This document shows, piece after piece, positions 1-11,514 of a DNA stretch of 64,000 bases. The stretch's first letter is position 1. Each line of letters starts with the position of its first letter. This DNA is from Siphonodentalium dalli (lineage: Eukaryota; Mollusca; Scaphopoda; Gadilida; Siphonodentaliidae), in contig CP136063.1 of the NCBI GenBank assembly GCA_032622095.1, positions 217,143,982 to 217,207,981 of the forward strand. Direction: 5' to 3'. The translations under genes and the position numbers were made by a program. The notes below the pieces were generated by a model. That model was not told where the DNA came from and did no database searches. It saw only the letters and a list, made by a program, of their open reading frames with translations.

Positions 1-1098
1 AATCTTTGGTTAAATCTTATAAAGTGAGTTTTTCGATGGCAATTAGTCATATATTGTTATGTAACAATCTCATTGACAGTATACTGTTTAAATTTACAAT
101 TGTATGCCTAATAACAGCTATATTTTATGGTAAAATAACCATAATTTTAAATATTTTCAACTAATATATGGGCAATTTCTCAAACATTTCCCAAGATCGT
201 ATACCACATGCGGCCTTGAAAGTTTCGAAAATGACTGTCGAATACAACACATTTAAATATGTATACATTTCATGTCTTGGTGAAATAGAATAAAATTCTA
301 AAAATATATTATACCATAAATAATTTGAAGGTGTTGACTTATATGCTACAAATGTAGCATACAAGAGGGGGTATATATAGACATGTAGTTCAGATCACAA
401 CTTTAATTTGTCTACCAATAATACACATAACATAAAGATGGTCTATCTTTGTTTATACTCTGTTCTTAAATTCATGTTTGTTATGTTGTACCTGTATAAC
501 TATAATGTGCACAGTCTGATCATACCATCGGATATATAGCAATGCATAGATTGTCATGTTATAATCACCGGTGACCATGTTGATACATTGAACAAATATT
601 TTAGGCATTCTTATTATCACAATTACAACTGCATAATTATGTGCATGGTAAATCAGCTATTGCACATTTGCACCTGTTACAAGTTTGGGATTTGCAACAA
701 CACTTGATGAGTTCTGAACACACAGCTGGTAATGTAGTCCACAATGGTTTACAACCATGATCTTCAACTGTCCATTCCCAGTCATGCAGGCCATGTATTG
801 GAATTGTTATGTCATGACAAGTGTACCACAATCCTGCCTGGTATATGGCTCATTTCATATGCTGTATTAGGGTCCATTTTGAGCGACAAGTTTTGGAGAA
901 TTCTCTTCATATGCCTCGTTATCAGCAACTTTTGACAACCTTTATTATAATTAATGGTAATGAAACGTTCGAGTTCTTTGAAAATATATGAGGACGAATC
1001 GAGTTGAATAAAAGGTTGATTCGCCTATAGAAGAAATGTACATGTATCTGTGATAACGGGATAATATTTCCATGCTATCCAGAAACTTGTTCTGCCCT

Positions 1099-1715
1099 TT
1101 ATATGGAAGAACAAAGTGGTATCAAAACCAGATATCGAATGAAAATTGGGTAGTGATAACAATTGTCATCGCCCAGAGCGGAAAATGTGCTGTTGTCATG
1201 GTACAATGTTTTAGTTTTGCCTGTTCCTAGAGAAACACATGTATCACCACCACTGTTAGCATCTATAAACTTTGAAAAGAGACCGATGACCATTACCAGG
1301 ACATCTGTGTCAACAATCCGAACACGGATGGTCGTCAGCCCACAAGAAAGCGCATGGATAATGTGCGGCACAATTCTAATATCAGCTTCCTCCTGACAAC
1401 AGTTTCTCAAGATTTACTAGGAAGAATTTGCTATTTTGAGAGTTGACGAACATTCTGTCATGTTTAACACTTTATCATCATGTTCTGACGCATTACTTGT
1501 CAGGAATACAGCTTATTGTCAGAATGACGGAGGAAGTCGTTCCATTTTTTGGGAATCTTAGTTTGGCCACCAACTTTTCGTCCAAGACCTATACCACGAT
1601 TCTCATTAGTGCTGCCTTTTGTGCTGCCTACATAATACCTATCCCACACAACGCACATGACATTAACCCTTCTTAGTTTGTAGAGTAGAAAGTTCATTGG
1701 TGACTGTGTAATCAT
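1099..1715 (-). pseudogene. Degraded repeat ORF, VDTDV-type unknown protein
   Basis: Two minus-strand open stretches read as parts of one protein. The first (1715-1500) contains VVWDRY, a basic stretch, and IPKKWNDFLRHSDNK; the second (1410-1099) contains EEADIRI, HIIHALSCG and VDTDVLVM. From memory, this order (VWD..Y, then I P x x W x x F L R x x D N K, then EEADxR ... VDTDV) is common in hypothetical proteins from coral and mollusc repeats. I know of no assigned function; the spaced acidic residues would fit a nuclease-like fold but that is speculation. Stops and a frame change around 1411-1499 break the reading frame, so it is not functional. Confidence 0.5.
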
Positions 1716-1752
1716 TAAAAGTACATGTAGATCCTATCGCAGGCACATTTAT

Positions 1753-2290
1753 ATGCACAAGAACGCCTCCATCAAATATCTTGCACGTACTTCCAATATT
1801 TTATTTCTTGTAATAGTGTGTTCGAACAACATTTGGTCAGTTCAAAAAACCCGAAATCGCTTCTCCGCTATTCCAAACGATCAAGTGCAGGAACAGGAGA
1901 ACATCAAATTGAAAGGAAATGGAGGGTTGATAGGTTTAACAGAGAGCTCATCGACAATAACGAGATGGCTAGAACTCCCCAAACCAGACGTGTTTTTCTC
2001 ACATGAGAGTCGGCTATTTCCCCCGCCTTATCAACGGGAGGTAAATTCAAGGGGACACAATCTGATTTGCTGGAATGTATCCGGGAAGCAATTGGAGATA
2101 TATCGGACCCACCTAAAAATGTTCAGTGCAAGATATTTGATGGAGGCGTTCTTGTGGATATGATTGTACCTGCGATATAGTATCTACTTTTAATGATTAC
2201 GCCCAGTCACTAATGAAGTTTCTACTCTACAGACTAAGAAGTGTTACTGTCATATATATGTGGTGTGGGACATATGAAACGAGCTGCCCA
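1753..2290 (+). pseudogene. Second, inverted copy of the VDTDV-type ORF (5' part)
   Basis: Plus-strand remnant of the same protein as at 1715-1099 on the minus strand, covering an upstream portion and ending at YRLRSVTVIYMWCGTYET (to about 2290), which matches YKLRRVNVMCVVWDRYYV of the minus copy. After that point the sequence jumps to the element's 3' flank, so the VDTDV half is missing. The intervening frame has several stops. Its value is that it shows the deletion junction (about 2271-2290) of the shorter copy. Confidence 0.4.
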
Positions 2291-3077
2291 CCAGGTAGGA
2301 TTGTGGTACATTTGTCATGCCAAGCTGCAGCTGTGTGCTCAGAACTTATTAAGTGTTGTTGCAAATCACAAACTTGTAACAGATGCAAATGTGCAAACGC
2401 TGACTTACCATACACAGAGTTATGTAGATGTAATTGTGTGCTTAAAATATTTGTTCAACCTATAAACACAGGCAGCGGTGATTATAACATGACAATCTAT
2501 GAGTTGCTATCTATCGGCTGGTATTATCAGTCTGTGAACATTATAGTTATATAACATAACAAACATGAATTTAAGAACACAGTATAAACAAAGATAGGCC
2601 ATCTTTATGTGTATTATTGATTGACAATTTAAAGTTGTGACCTGAAATGTATATCTATATATACACCCCTCTTGAATGCTAGATTGCATAAGTCAATGAT
2701 ATTGGGTCAAATATATCCATTAATGGTATTATAGATTCTTTATTTTTATTTTATTTCACCAAAACATTACATGTATATACCCTTTATATGTGTTGTATAT
2801 ATATTCGATGTTCATTTTCGAAACTTTTAAGACCGCATATTGTATATTATTGCATATTACCATTCTATTGGTTGAACATATTTGAAATGATCAAATAAAT
2901 TGTTATTAGGCATACAATTGTTAATTTCAACAGTATACTGACAATGAGATTGTTACATTATAATATATGACGAATAGGCCAGTTTCACAATCGAGTTAAG
3001 CAATTGCGTCCCCTGTTTAACAGAGCGAAAGCGAGGCTCTGTGTGTACACATATTCCAAGAATTCCATACTAAAATC

Positions 3078-5509
3078 ATGAGCGACAAAATAAACAAAGT
3101 TGACGTCCACTGCGACTATAATTTAGATGAATTATGGAAGCTAAAATCTTCTCAGCTGAAGGATATTTTACCTGCACGTAATCAACAATATACTGGCAAT
3201 AAATATATTTTGGTTGCCAGATGTCATGCGTTCATGTTAGCGGAAAATAATTCGCATTCCCAGAATTCGAGCGAATCAAACAATGTATCGAGATCGGCTT
3301 CGGCTTCGTGCTCCATATTCAATGAATTGAATTCATTGAGCGAAATCACGTTTCTAAAACTTTGTGGCACTGCCAATGATCGTGTTTGGGGCAAAGATTT
3401 GCGTCAGTTTCCTCCACTGAACTTTTACCAATTGTTTACGTATCTGGTAACGAGGACACAAAAATATGGCGAGACAGACATGAAAGGTGTTTGTTACAAA
3501 AAAATGAAGGCGTATCAGTTCTTTGCAGAAGGATTCGTTACAGGCTATGCAATAGCCAAGGGATTTAATCACACTTGGATTAAAGCAAAAGTAAAGGCAT
3601 CAATGAAGACAGAACGATACAGAGTTATAGCTGTGTTTGATGAAGTTGCTGATGTCAAATATGCTGCATGTGAATGTCCAGCAGGGTAAGAATGAATTAG
3701 AATAATATAAAGTATTGCTTTGGAGATATGATATATATGTATGTATACATACATACATGTATATATGTATATACATGCATGATAATATACCTGGACATAA
3801 TTTAAGATTTAGTGTGCATACATGTACCGGTACATGTAATGGAAGTGTACTAAAGTTGTACATGCACTTGTATACAGATGTTTTACTTTATATATTGTTA
3901 AATTAAAATGTAATATTATTCTTACTATAGCCATAAAGGTCTGCGATTGTAGAAATAGCGATGAATTGTGTTAACACCTTTCAAAAGATATTATATATGT
4001 GTGAGAGTGTAAATAATATAATCTGCTAATCAATGACTGATTTTCTCCAAATTCTAAATGATATTAGTATTATAATTTATATCATGGCAATAAAGACAAT
4101 TACTATTATTTTCCAGCCTTGGTGTTAAAAGAGCTGCAAAATGTAACCATATCGGGGGATTACTATTCGCCATCCATGATTTCAATGCCAAATGTCTGCA
4201 CAATGAGAAGGACAGGGTAACCCTTTCGTGTACTGCAGTTCTGAATAAATGGATTGTGCCAAGAAATCTAAAGGTCACACCTAAGCCAGTGAGTGAACTC
4301 GACATTAAGAAACATTCATTTGGGAAGGTGTCGGCTGAGAGAACAGCCACTCGTAGTACGTATGATCCACGGGCACCTCAAAATAGATCAGTTGATCCAA
4401 TCAGACTAAGGACACTATACATCAATCTGGAGGCATCCTGTCCAAATTCTGGATTTTTCATTTACCACAACCCCCCCCCCACTAGAGGCAACTGATTCAA
4501 CGAATGCAGAAAATGCTTTTGTTAGCAATGTTGATGAAAACATTTATATGAATGTTAATGTGTGTTCAACATCGCTGTATAGTCGGGAAACATTCATTCA
4601 AACTGACAGCACACTTAATAAATCCACCAACCAAGTGAATAATGTTACAAGCAATTGTGATGCAAGTTTGATTGAAACAAATATTGAGATTTTAGACACA
4701 GAACTAATCGACAAAGAGTTCTTTGAGAAATATGTGGAACCGATATTCGCAAATGAACATATTTCTGCTGAATCAATTTCTTATGTAGAAAAATCTACAA
4801 GAGAACAGAGCGAGTGTGAATTTTGGAAAAAACTTCACCAATATAAAATGACTGCTTCCAATTTTGGAAGAATTCTTGGAACGAGGCTCACAGACAGTGT
4901 GATAAAAATGATGTATGGAAAAGCCCATTCTACTGCCATTAATTATGGAAAACAATTTGAACAGTCTGCAATTGAGGCATACACATTGTATAAATGCTCA
5001 CATAATATTGTCAAGTGTTAGTACACAGACCAGGAATTATTTTGTCCTCGAATCGACCAGGCTATGGGGCCAGTTTGGATGCCATGGTTGTCGACCCAAC
5101 AGCTGATATAACAAATGGTGGTTTGGTAGTTAAGTGCCCCTTAAGTAAGCATGGACTTACAATTGAACAAGCTTGTTCTGATAGAGGTTTCTATATAAAG
5201 AAAGATGGTGATGGAAATTACAAACTAGCCAGGAATCATCACTATTTTGTCCAGGTCCAATGACAAATGTTTGTCGCCGAATTGAAGTGGACAGATTTTG
5301 TTGTATGGTTCGGACCTGGGCAGGATATTTTTGTGGAAAGAATAATGTTTGATGAATGTTTGTGGAATACACAAATATTGCCCAAATTAGATTTATTCTA
5401 TAAGTATGTTTTTGTTCCAGAACTTCTCACTCGCGGGGTTGAAAGAGGACTTTCAATAATTCAACCTGATGAATGGAAAAAATTGAAAAGTGGTTTGGCC
5501 TATAGATGA
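3078..5509 (+). pseudogene. SWIM zinc finger / YqaJ exonuclease gene of an ISL2EU-like transposon, decayed
   Basis: Exon 1 (3078-3685) encodes a SAP-like N-terminus (ELWKLKSSQLKDIL, residues ~18-50) and ends in ACECPAG, the first half of a SWIM finger. A GT donor at 3686 and an AG acceptor at 4115-4116 restore the finger with KCNHIGGLLF in exon 2 (from 4117), giving C-x-C...C-x-H. Downstream is a YqaJ-type nuclease: FWKKLHQYKMTASNFG, then GYGASLDAMV, VVKCPLS and YFVQVQ. Breaks: a frameshift at the C10 run 4471-4480, another near 5010, and an in-frame TGA at 5261-5263. The usual acidic residue before V-K-C (E-V-K-C in the family) is Val here. Such genes accompany a THAP/DDE transposase in ISL2EU transposons; the partner lies convergent at 6225-8676. 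Confidence 0.8.
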
Positions 5510-5755
5510 ATCCTCTTTCCAAGTCGCCCCAATCATCAGGTTGAATCATTGAAAATGTGAAAAATACGGTTCTGATCAATTAAAATTTCAGTTTATACAT
5601 GTATGTATATAAAAACCATAACAATGTTGTGAAATATCAGGATTTATTTAATGCTCAACATCATTTGTGTTGTTTTTAGCTGAAATTGACATTAAAAAAC
5701 GTTTGGTATCTTTTTGACATAACAATGGATTGTTACCAGGCCTGCAAATAGTATC

Positions 5756-5872
5756 TGTCATTTGCAGAATGAGGTCCCCAGAGTGTGAATTTAGTGATGC
5801 TATCATGCATGGTGGGCTAGCATCACCAAATTCATCCTCTGATAACCTCATTCCACTTCGGCCTCAACTGCT
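5756..5872. repeat. Foldback F1, copy 1
   Basis: Short palindromic repeat with arms around GAATGAGGTCCCCAGAG and a return arm ending in CCTCATTCC, loop near 5800. Three more copies lie at 6078, 9818 and 12195. It sits between the convergent YqaJ and transposase genes. Confidence 0.6.
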
Positions 5873-5921
5873 ATGGGAGACCCAGGATCAGTTTGAAGTT
5901 CATCGTTAAAGTTGGTGTTCA

Positions 5922-5942
5922 CCCCCCCCCCCCCCCCCCCCC
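5922..5942 (+). repeat. Poly-C tract (21 C)
   Basis: Uninterrupted C run between the two convergent transposon genes. Homopolymers of this length are error-prone in assembly, so the exact count is uncertain. Confidence 0.95.
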
Positions 5943-6077
5943 ATTAGTCACCTCGATTATTCATATTATCTTTGGCAAATTAGGGATATAGAAACTTCAC
6001 AGACAGGGAAAATGTAAATAAAAACAATGTTAATTTGAGACAATAGATACTTCCCAGAAGATTAGGCCTAAGGCTAA

Positions 6078-6170
6078 GCAGAATGAGGTCCCCAGAGGGT
6101 GAATTTTAGCATCACTAAAGTCACCCACTGGGGACCTCAGACTGCAAATGGCAGACACAATATTTTCAGG
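6078..6170. repeat. Foldback F1, copy 2
   Basis: GAATGAGGTCCCCAGAGGG ... CACTGGGGACCTCAG palindrome, opposite in orientation to copy 1 judged from its flanks (TAAGGCTAAGC on the left, CTGCAAATGGCAGACAC on the right). Lies just downstream of the transposase stop codon. Confidence 0.6.
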
Positions 6171-6224
6171 CTTGATTGTTACATGTATACTGTATATTGA
6201 ATGACTAAAATAATACAATTAATA

Positions 6225-8676
6225 TCATGGAACCAATGGTGGCAGGAAACATGTTAAGTAAGATATGACTGTGAACATCTGATCAGCAATGTGACTTAGG
6301 CTGAGTGGTATTACTCCATCCAGAATGTGATAATTTTTTATTCTGCCGATTGCCCTTTCAACATGTATTCTGACACTGACAATGTTCATTGTATCTTCAA
6401 CCTCTTGTGATGACAACTGATTTTTATGTTTGAATGGTGGGATGTTGAGTGTTACGCCATCTGGTAATATATCAGAAATCTCAAACCCGCGATCCGCCAT
6501 TACATTATCACCAGGCTCCAACATGTTAAGAACACTACTTTCTTTAACTGTCTCCTTATCAGACACTCTACCTCCCCACAGTCTAGAAACAAATGAAACA
6601 GTACCATTGGGTGTCACACCAACTAGTACTTTAAACGTATTGTGGTGTTTATAATTAGACCATGTTTCTGATTGTGTGAGCATTGTAGATGGTATTTCAA
6701 TGAATACTTCTGTGCAATCAAGAATGATCCTTGTTGTTGGGTATTGATCGAATGATGATGGCATTAGACGTCTTATTCTGTCCTGTGATGGAAATGGAAA
6801 CAATGGAGGGAGTTCACAATACAGAAAATTTATCCATGTCGTAAATATTTTTGAAAACTGACTTTTAGATATTTCAAAACGCGATGAAATATCACGAACA
6901 AAAAGCCCAACTTTCAACCTCACCAGCACCATAAAGAATTCATCACGTAGTGTCAGTTTCCTTTTTTTGCCATGTTTTCCACCAAACATTTGATACAATT
7001 TAGCATCTGCAGTATCTGTATCACTCTGTCCACGCCAATACAACATATTACGGGCATTTGGCTCAAGATATTTGAAAGTTGCATCAAATGTTTGGTAGTT
7101 CATAAATCCTGAATAAAAAAGCATCGCATTATCATCAGCCTTGATATTTTCTAAACAGAATCGATTGGCTTCATATGTTTCAACTGTGTCAATGAGTTCT
7201 TCGATGAAATTAGATGCAGTTTTAATTTTACTTTCCATGGCAGATATATGTTTACTCATCTGGGTAACAACTTCTTTTAGATGATGTATACTGTTGGTAC
7301 ACATACTAGAGCTGATATCGTAATAATAACTATGATCATTGTTGTTTATTGCTGGGCTGTCCATGTGATTGTCTGTCTGAGTTGAAGCATCTACCATGGA
7401 GTGCATGTCAGTTTGTGTCGCCATGCCTGATTCGATGACCTGTAATGATATTGAATAATTAATTATAATTAATGTAATATATAAATATGTCTTGGCGACT
7501 AAACTTGAAGCCTATGAATTTAAAGATGGTACAGCTGGTTGATTTTTCATGGGGCGTGTTATAAAATAGGACACATTGACCTCAGATGTCTTGAATGGTA
7601 TGATTTACTTCATTTATTAATTGTAATACCAGAATATAAACGCTCTTTATCCATACACCATCAAGAACAGTGATCTTTTTATGTTCTTTCTAATCTCCTG
7701 TACCCGAGCAATGCCGGGTGCCCAGCTAGTAATACATATAATCAATCAACATTATTGATATGTACCTGACCATAAGAATGTTTCATGTTCATCTTAATTC
7801 TCAAGACTTGTTGCATTTGATACTTAACTGCAGTATGTACAGTAATACCCTAAGTAATCGACCTCTTTACCAAAGCAGAATTATGGGTAACGTTTCAGGA
7901 TTTAGTCGGAAATATAGCTTGTTGCCATTCATCGGAAAGCTCTCTGATGAATGGCAACAAGCCATATTTCCGACTAAATCCTGAACAGTTACCCATAATT
8001 CTGCTTTGGTTTTAAAGAGGTCGATTAATTAGGGCATTACTGTATGTGTGTAACATACATACCTTACAATCACTCACACATTCCAATTGTATAATAATTT
8101 ATTACTGATATGTTTACAAAGCACTTTATACTATGAAGCTGCAGCCACATGCACATTCAGTTTTGAAGTGCCATACTTAATTTTGGTCTTATGTGTAAAT
8201 ATCATTATTTAACAAACCTGAAATTCTTCTGTGAAGGTTGGAAATTTTGTAACACTGGAAGGTGTAGATGCAAAGGCCAATCGTTTCCGTGGTGACTTTC
8301 TCTTTTGTTGATTGTCATCTGTGTTGAAAATAACTGGTTCGGCACCTGTCAACAAAGTCCACTTTTTCGCCACCATGGAAATATGAATAAATTCTGGTTT
8401 GAAGTGTTTGTGGCAAATGTTTGTTGATTTATTTAGTGAGAACCCATCTCGACCATCCTGTCGCTTGATTAACTGACACCATCTATCACATTTCTTCTTA
8501 CTGCTCAGCACATCTTTGGGTACTTTGAATAAATGAATTCCCGAGTTAGTGCCATCCTTCCGGTATATATAGTTCATGCAACCATAGACACAACACTGTG
8601 ATCCCCTGGACGATGATTTACCCTTTGCTTTACATGTACTTGTGTTTGCTTTGCAGTATTTACATGCAATAAACAT
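6225..8676 (-). CDS. THAP-domain DDE_Tnp_4 transposase (ISL2EU-like), two exons
   Basis: Exon 1 is 8676-8218 and exon 2 is 7439-6225; donor GT at 8217-8216 and acceptor AG at 7441-7440 join in phase 0 to give 557 aa without a stop. Exon 1 carries a THAP zinc finger: CCVYGC, a Trp in CDRWCQLIKR, ICHKHF (C-x2-H) and GAEPVIF in place of the usual AVPTIF. Exon 2 has QTD-rich linkers, a helix-turn-helix region (about residues 313-363) and a DDE_Tnp_4 catalytic core with D394 (ILDCTE), D469 (MADRGF) and E514 (HVERAIGRIK). THAP would bind terminal DNA and the DDE core would cut and join in the nucleus. The frame is intact, unlike the partner YqaJ gene. The 778-bp intron holds a Helitron-type end and a MITE. 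The start at 8676 is the first Met of the open frame; a further upstream exon is possible. Confidence 0.85.
7702..7729 (+). mobile_element. Helitron-type 3' terminus
   Basis: A short hairpin (ACCCG ... CGGGT, 7702-7719) is followed by GCCCAG and CTAG at 7726-7729, then a host T. Hairpin plus CTRR before T is the Helitron 3' end pattern. No 5' TC end or helicase ORF was found nearby, so this is probably a short non-autonomous copy inside the transposase intron. Confidence 0.5.
7840..8042. mobile_element. Tc1/mariner-type MITE, 203 bp
   Basis: Near-perfect palindrome with arms of about 95 bp. It starts CAGTAAT and ends ATTACTG, and is flanked on both sides by TA (7838-7839 and 8043-8044), the target duplication of Tc1/mariner elements. 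The loop is near 7935-7950. Too short to code; inserted in the intron of the THAP-DDE transposase gene. Confidence 0.7.
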
Positions 8677-8699
8677 GAGAACACAAAGAATTGTTAGTT

Positions 8700-9380
8700 A
8701 ATGTGTGTGTACATGTATATAATAATAAACATTAATTCACACACACAGGATTATATTGTAATTTGGCAAGTACCGACAATGTTTTAAACTTTAAGAATGC
8801 AGGTATTGTCATGTACGGTACCTGTAATTTGTAAACATTGTAATAGTACCATACCAAAAACGTATATCTATAAAACAATGTAAAATAAATAAATATACAA
8901 TATTGTGCATACTAAGTAGTTTTATTTTTAATACTATTAAATGTGATGAGAGAAATTAGTCTTTGTCAGTGAACTGAAGTTCTGAACAGCTGAATGACTT
9001 GACATTGTCACTCACACACTGTAAAAAGGACTGTGTGGCAGCTTCCACACAATGACTGTGTGGAGGCATTATCTGAACATAAATGTGTACATAATACACA
9101 CATATGTGTGTATCACCCAATATCAACACATATATGTGTACATCACCACACATATTTGTGTGTGACGTCGGTTTTTTAAATTTCACGTCGTGGTCACGCG
9201 CGCGTCGTTGTTTCGTACAGGCTCACAGGCTGCCGTAAAGTGTACACATGGAGTCTTGTTGATTGTGGTGGATCTCGAAATTCGATATATTGGGCGGTCT
9301 CTTCGATTATTTCTATAGTTAAGGTAAGATTATATTTAAATTGGCAAGATATTCACCTTTGTGAGAATGTCCGTATCTAT
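8700..9380. other. No gene seen; low-complexity TG/CA stretch
   Basis: AT-rich sequence upstream of the transposase. Positions about 9065-9165 alternate ACACATATGTGTG-like words in both orientations. I looked here for the outer inverted terminus of the ISL2EU-like element to pair with about 2990-3075 and did not find a convincing match. Confidence 0.5.
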
Positions 9381-9383
9381 ATG

Positions 9384-9765
9384 AGGCCCCCACCCCACCC
9401 CCCTGGAATACGGAATACCACTTAACACAGAGGGTGGAATACGGAATACCAGTTAACAGCCATATGGAATTTTCCGGATAAATGTTCTATTGCCGTACGA
9501 ACGCCGGTCATCCCGCAGTGTCCACATCTAAAATGATCTAAAATGAAGATGATCGACGATCTATATATATGTCAAACTGTTAATTTATTGTGACAAAAAT
9601 CGCATTTAAATTATTATTATGATCATTTTTTGGAAGGTGTCGAAGGTCGGCGTACGAATACCGGTATTTTTGGAATACCGAATACCTCCTAACAGAGGGG
9701 CCGGAATACGGCGTACCTCATAACAGGGCATGGAATACGGCGTACGAAAAGGGGGGTGGTGGCCC
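9384..9765 (+). repeat. Dispersed repeat R5, copy 1
   Basis: Begins around GGCCCCCACCCC and contains several GGAATACGGAATACC words, ending near GGGGGGTGGTGGCCCC. The same order recurs at 12347-12596. The two ends are C-rich and G-rich, so they could pair as an inverted terminus. Non-coding. Confidence 0.6.
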
Positions 9766-9817
9766 CATGAACATCACCAACTTCAACTGGGGAACTTCAA
9801 TCTTATCCTAAGTCTCA

Positions 9818-9912
9818 ACAGAATGATGTCCCCGGATGGTGAATTTGATGAGGCTAGCCCGATGTACATTCATCACCTGGGGATCTCAATCTGCAAATGA
9901 CAGACACCATTG
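9818..9912. repeat. Foldback F1, copy 3
   Basis: Divergent copy of the F1 palindrome: AGAATGATGTCCCCGG on the left arm and CACCTGGGGATCTCAAT on the right, followed by CTGCAAATGACAGACACC as in copy 2. Confidence 0.55.
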
Positions 9913-9984
9913 GCTTGCACTGCGTTCATGTGTAATACATCCCTATATATATATATTCTCCCCCTTCATTCCATCGGAGGACTA

Positions 9985-10345
9985 TATAGTCATGACCACC
10001 GTCCGTCTATGTGTACGTCGGTGTGTGCGTCCGTCCAGAACTTTGTCCAAGCATGTATTCTGTCATTTTCTGGTAAATTTGTTTTTAACTTGGCACAAAT
10101 ATCAATCAGCATGTGAACCTGCGCATCTGAGATTTTGAGTTCGGTCGGACTTATTTTGGCGGAGTTATTGCCTTTTTTTCGACATAGAATCTTACATCCT
10201 GGGACGCATCTTTTGTTCGAGGTAGTATTCCGTCATTTTCCAGTAAATTAAAAAAAAATTCGCACAGATGTCAACCAGCATGGAAACTTGCGACCCTTTG
10301 AGTTCAGTCGGAGTCATTCTGGTGGATTTATTGCCATTTTACGAC
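9985..10345 (+). repeat. Dispersed repeat R4, copy 1
   Basis: Contains two related sub-units, each with TCCGTCATTTTC-like words (near 10056 and 10210), a 'caatcagcatg' word and 'agtcggac.tattttggcgga'. A reverse-complement copy lies at about 25505-25800. No open frame is conserved. Confidence 0.55.
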
Positions 10346-10439
10346 ATAAAATATTCAATGTTTTTTATTTTAGTGCTGTTGGCCCTTTCTCGACACATTA
10401 TAGATCATGTCATGAATCTCTACTATTAGCTATACGCAC

Positions 10440-10860
10440 GTAGAGATCATATTCCACCAGTACAAAACCTTGGAACTTTTTGAAGTTTTGACAGGGAACC
10501 TTATAAAGTCGAAAAGATAACGCGGGGAATATATTTCTTAGTTATTACCTGTTCCTCCATAATGTACTTCACTGTATAGGTAAAGGTCCAAACTCGAAAT
10601 TTCACGATTTAAGTGAATTTGTGAGTGATTTTGCTTTGCGTCGTGTACAATTATGGAATTTCTCCTCGGTAATTAATTCAATGTTTATTGCGATATCAGC
10701 TCACAAAATTCACAGAAAAACATTCAATTTCTAGTTGGGATTTTCACATGCAGTGAAGTATATTATTAAGGAACAGATAATAACTAAGAAATATATTCCC
10801 CTGAGTTATTTGTTCGACTTTATGTCAAAACGTCAAAAAGTTCCCAGGTTTTCAGCGACT
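10440..10860. repeat. Foldback repeat, ~100-bp arms
   Basis: Left arm about 10468-10575 (GGAACTTTTTGAAG ... ATATATTTCTTAGTTATT) pairs with right arm about 10755-10855. The loop of ~180 bp is unrelated. The outer flank (TAGATCATGTCATGAATCTC at 10401) recurs at 11785, so one-ended copies exist. Confidence 0.6.
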
Positions 10861-11158
10861 TTTTATTTATTTTGTTTCATCAGATGGTGAAATCGCTCCC
10901 GGCTTGATGCGCATATATTTTTTTCGAACTATGTTCTAGGTTTAACGATATATTGACCATGCACATTAGAACAATGCAACACACAACTTACATAATTATA
11001 CTGGAAGCAGTTTAATTAAACCCCCGAGTGCGTCGCGGCTAAAGGAACAATACGAGAAACTCGGAGGATACCAATCTTATTTTTACCATCGATTTACATA
11101 TAAATAAATAATTCGGAGTTTCTCTGCATGATAATTTTCCACCTTTGCTTGTTTTCAG

Positions 11159-11304
11159 GAAATTTGGATCAATTTGATGAAGTTTTTATCAATGGAGAAC
11201 AAATCATTGCACCAGTGCGTCGGCCCGGTGTTAGACTGTCCGATCAATATCAGTCGAGGAGAATGTTTGTGGCATGTCAGTACGATATATACACGGGAGA
11301 TTAA
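11159..11304 (+). other. Candidate 3'-terminal coding exon, unknown product
   Basis: A pyrimidine-rich acceptor ending in TTTTCAG (to 11158) precedes an open frame, in phase 2, of 47 residues that looks protein-like: NLDQFDEVFINGEQIIAP, then VRRPGVRLSDQY and RRMFVACQYDIYTGD, ending at TAA 11302-11304. I found no matching upstream exon and do not recognise the family. A different frame (11174-11488) is also open, so coding status is uncertain. Confidence 0.3.
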
Positions 11305-11514
11305 CCGTACTTGTTGCGGCTTCAACGGTCAGCTTTTACTCAGTAATTTTAATATTTTGTTAAATGAGATGAAATTCTGCGAACCTGTGAGTTTGGTCTT
11401 ATCCAAGGGTGGGGTGGAGTGCAGTAAATACACGAGACACTGCAATACGGACTTTATATGCTACCAGAAAGATTCATTAAAGTCATAGAATCTGTATTTT
11501 CTTCAACGCAATGT

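Larger units (their letters stand above)
1..2990. mobile_element. Two inverted copies of an unclassified element
   Basis: The left part (about 1-1752, minus orientation) and the right part (about 1753-2990, plus orientation) are imperfect reverse complements. Positions 64-118 pair with about 2900-2960, 686-730 with about 2327-2375, and 1640-1752 with about 2163-2271. The plus copy lacks roughly 770 bp (the equivalent of about 870-1636), so it jumps from the coding remnant straight to the 3' portion. The left end may run out of the window. Either two copies inserted head to head, or this is one long-armed foldback. I do not recognise the superfamily; the coding remnants are listed separately. 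Confidence 0.65.

Noticed and set aside
2990-9260. Terminal inverted repeats of the ISL2EU-like element
   Set aside because: TGTGTACAC-like words occur near both sides but no extended inverted match with a target duplication could be aligned by eye.
11174-11488. 104-aa Cys-containing frame starting MMKFLS
   Set aside because: It has no signal peptide or domain I recognise, and overlaps a more protein-like frame following a splice acceptor.
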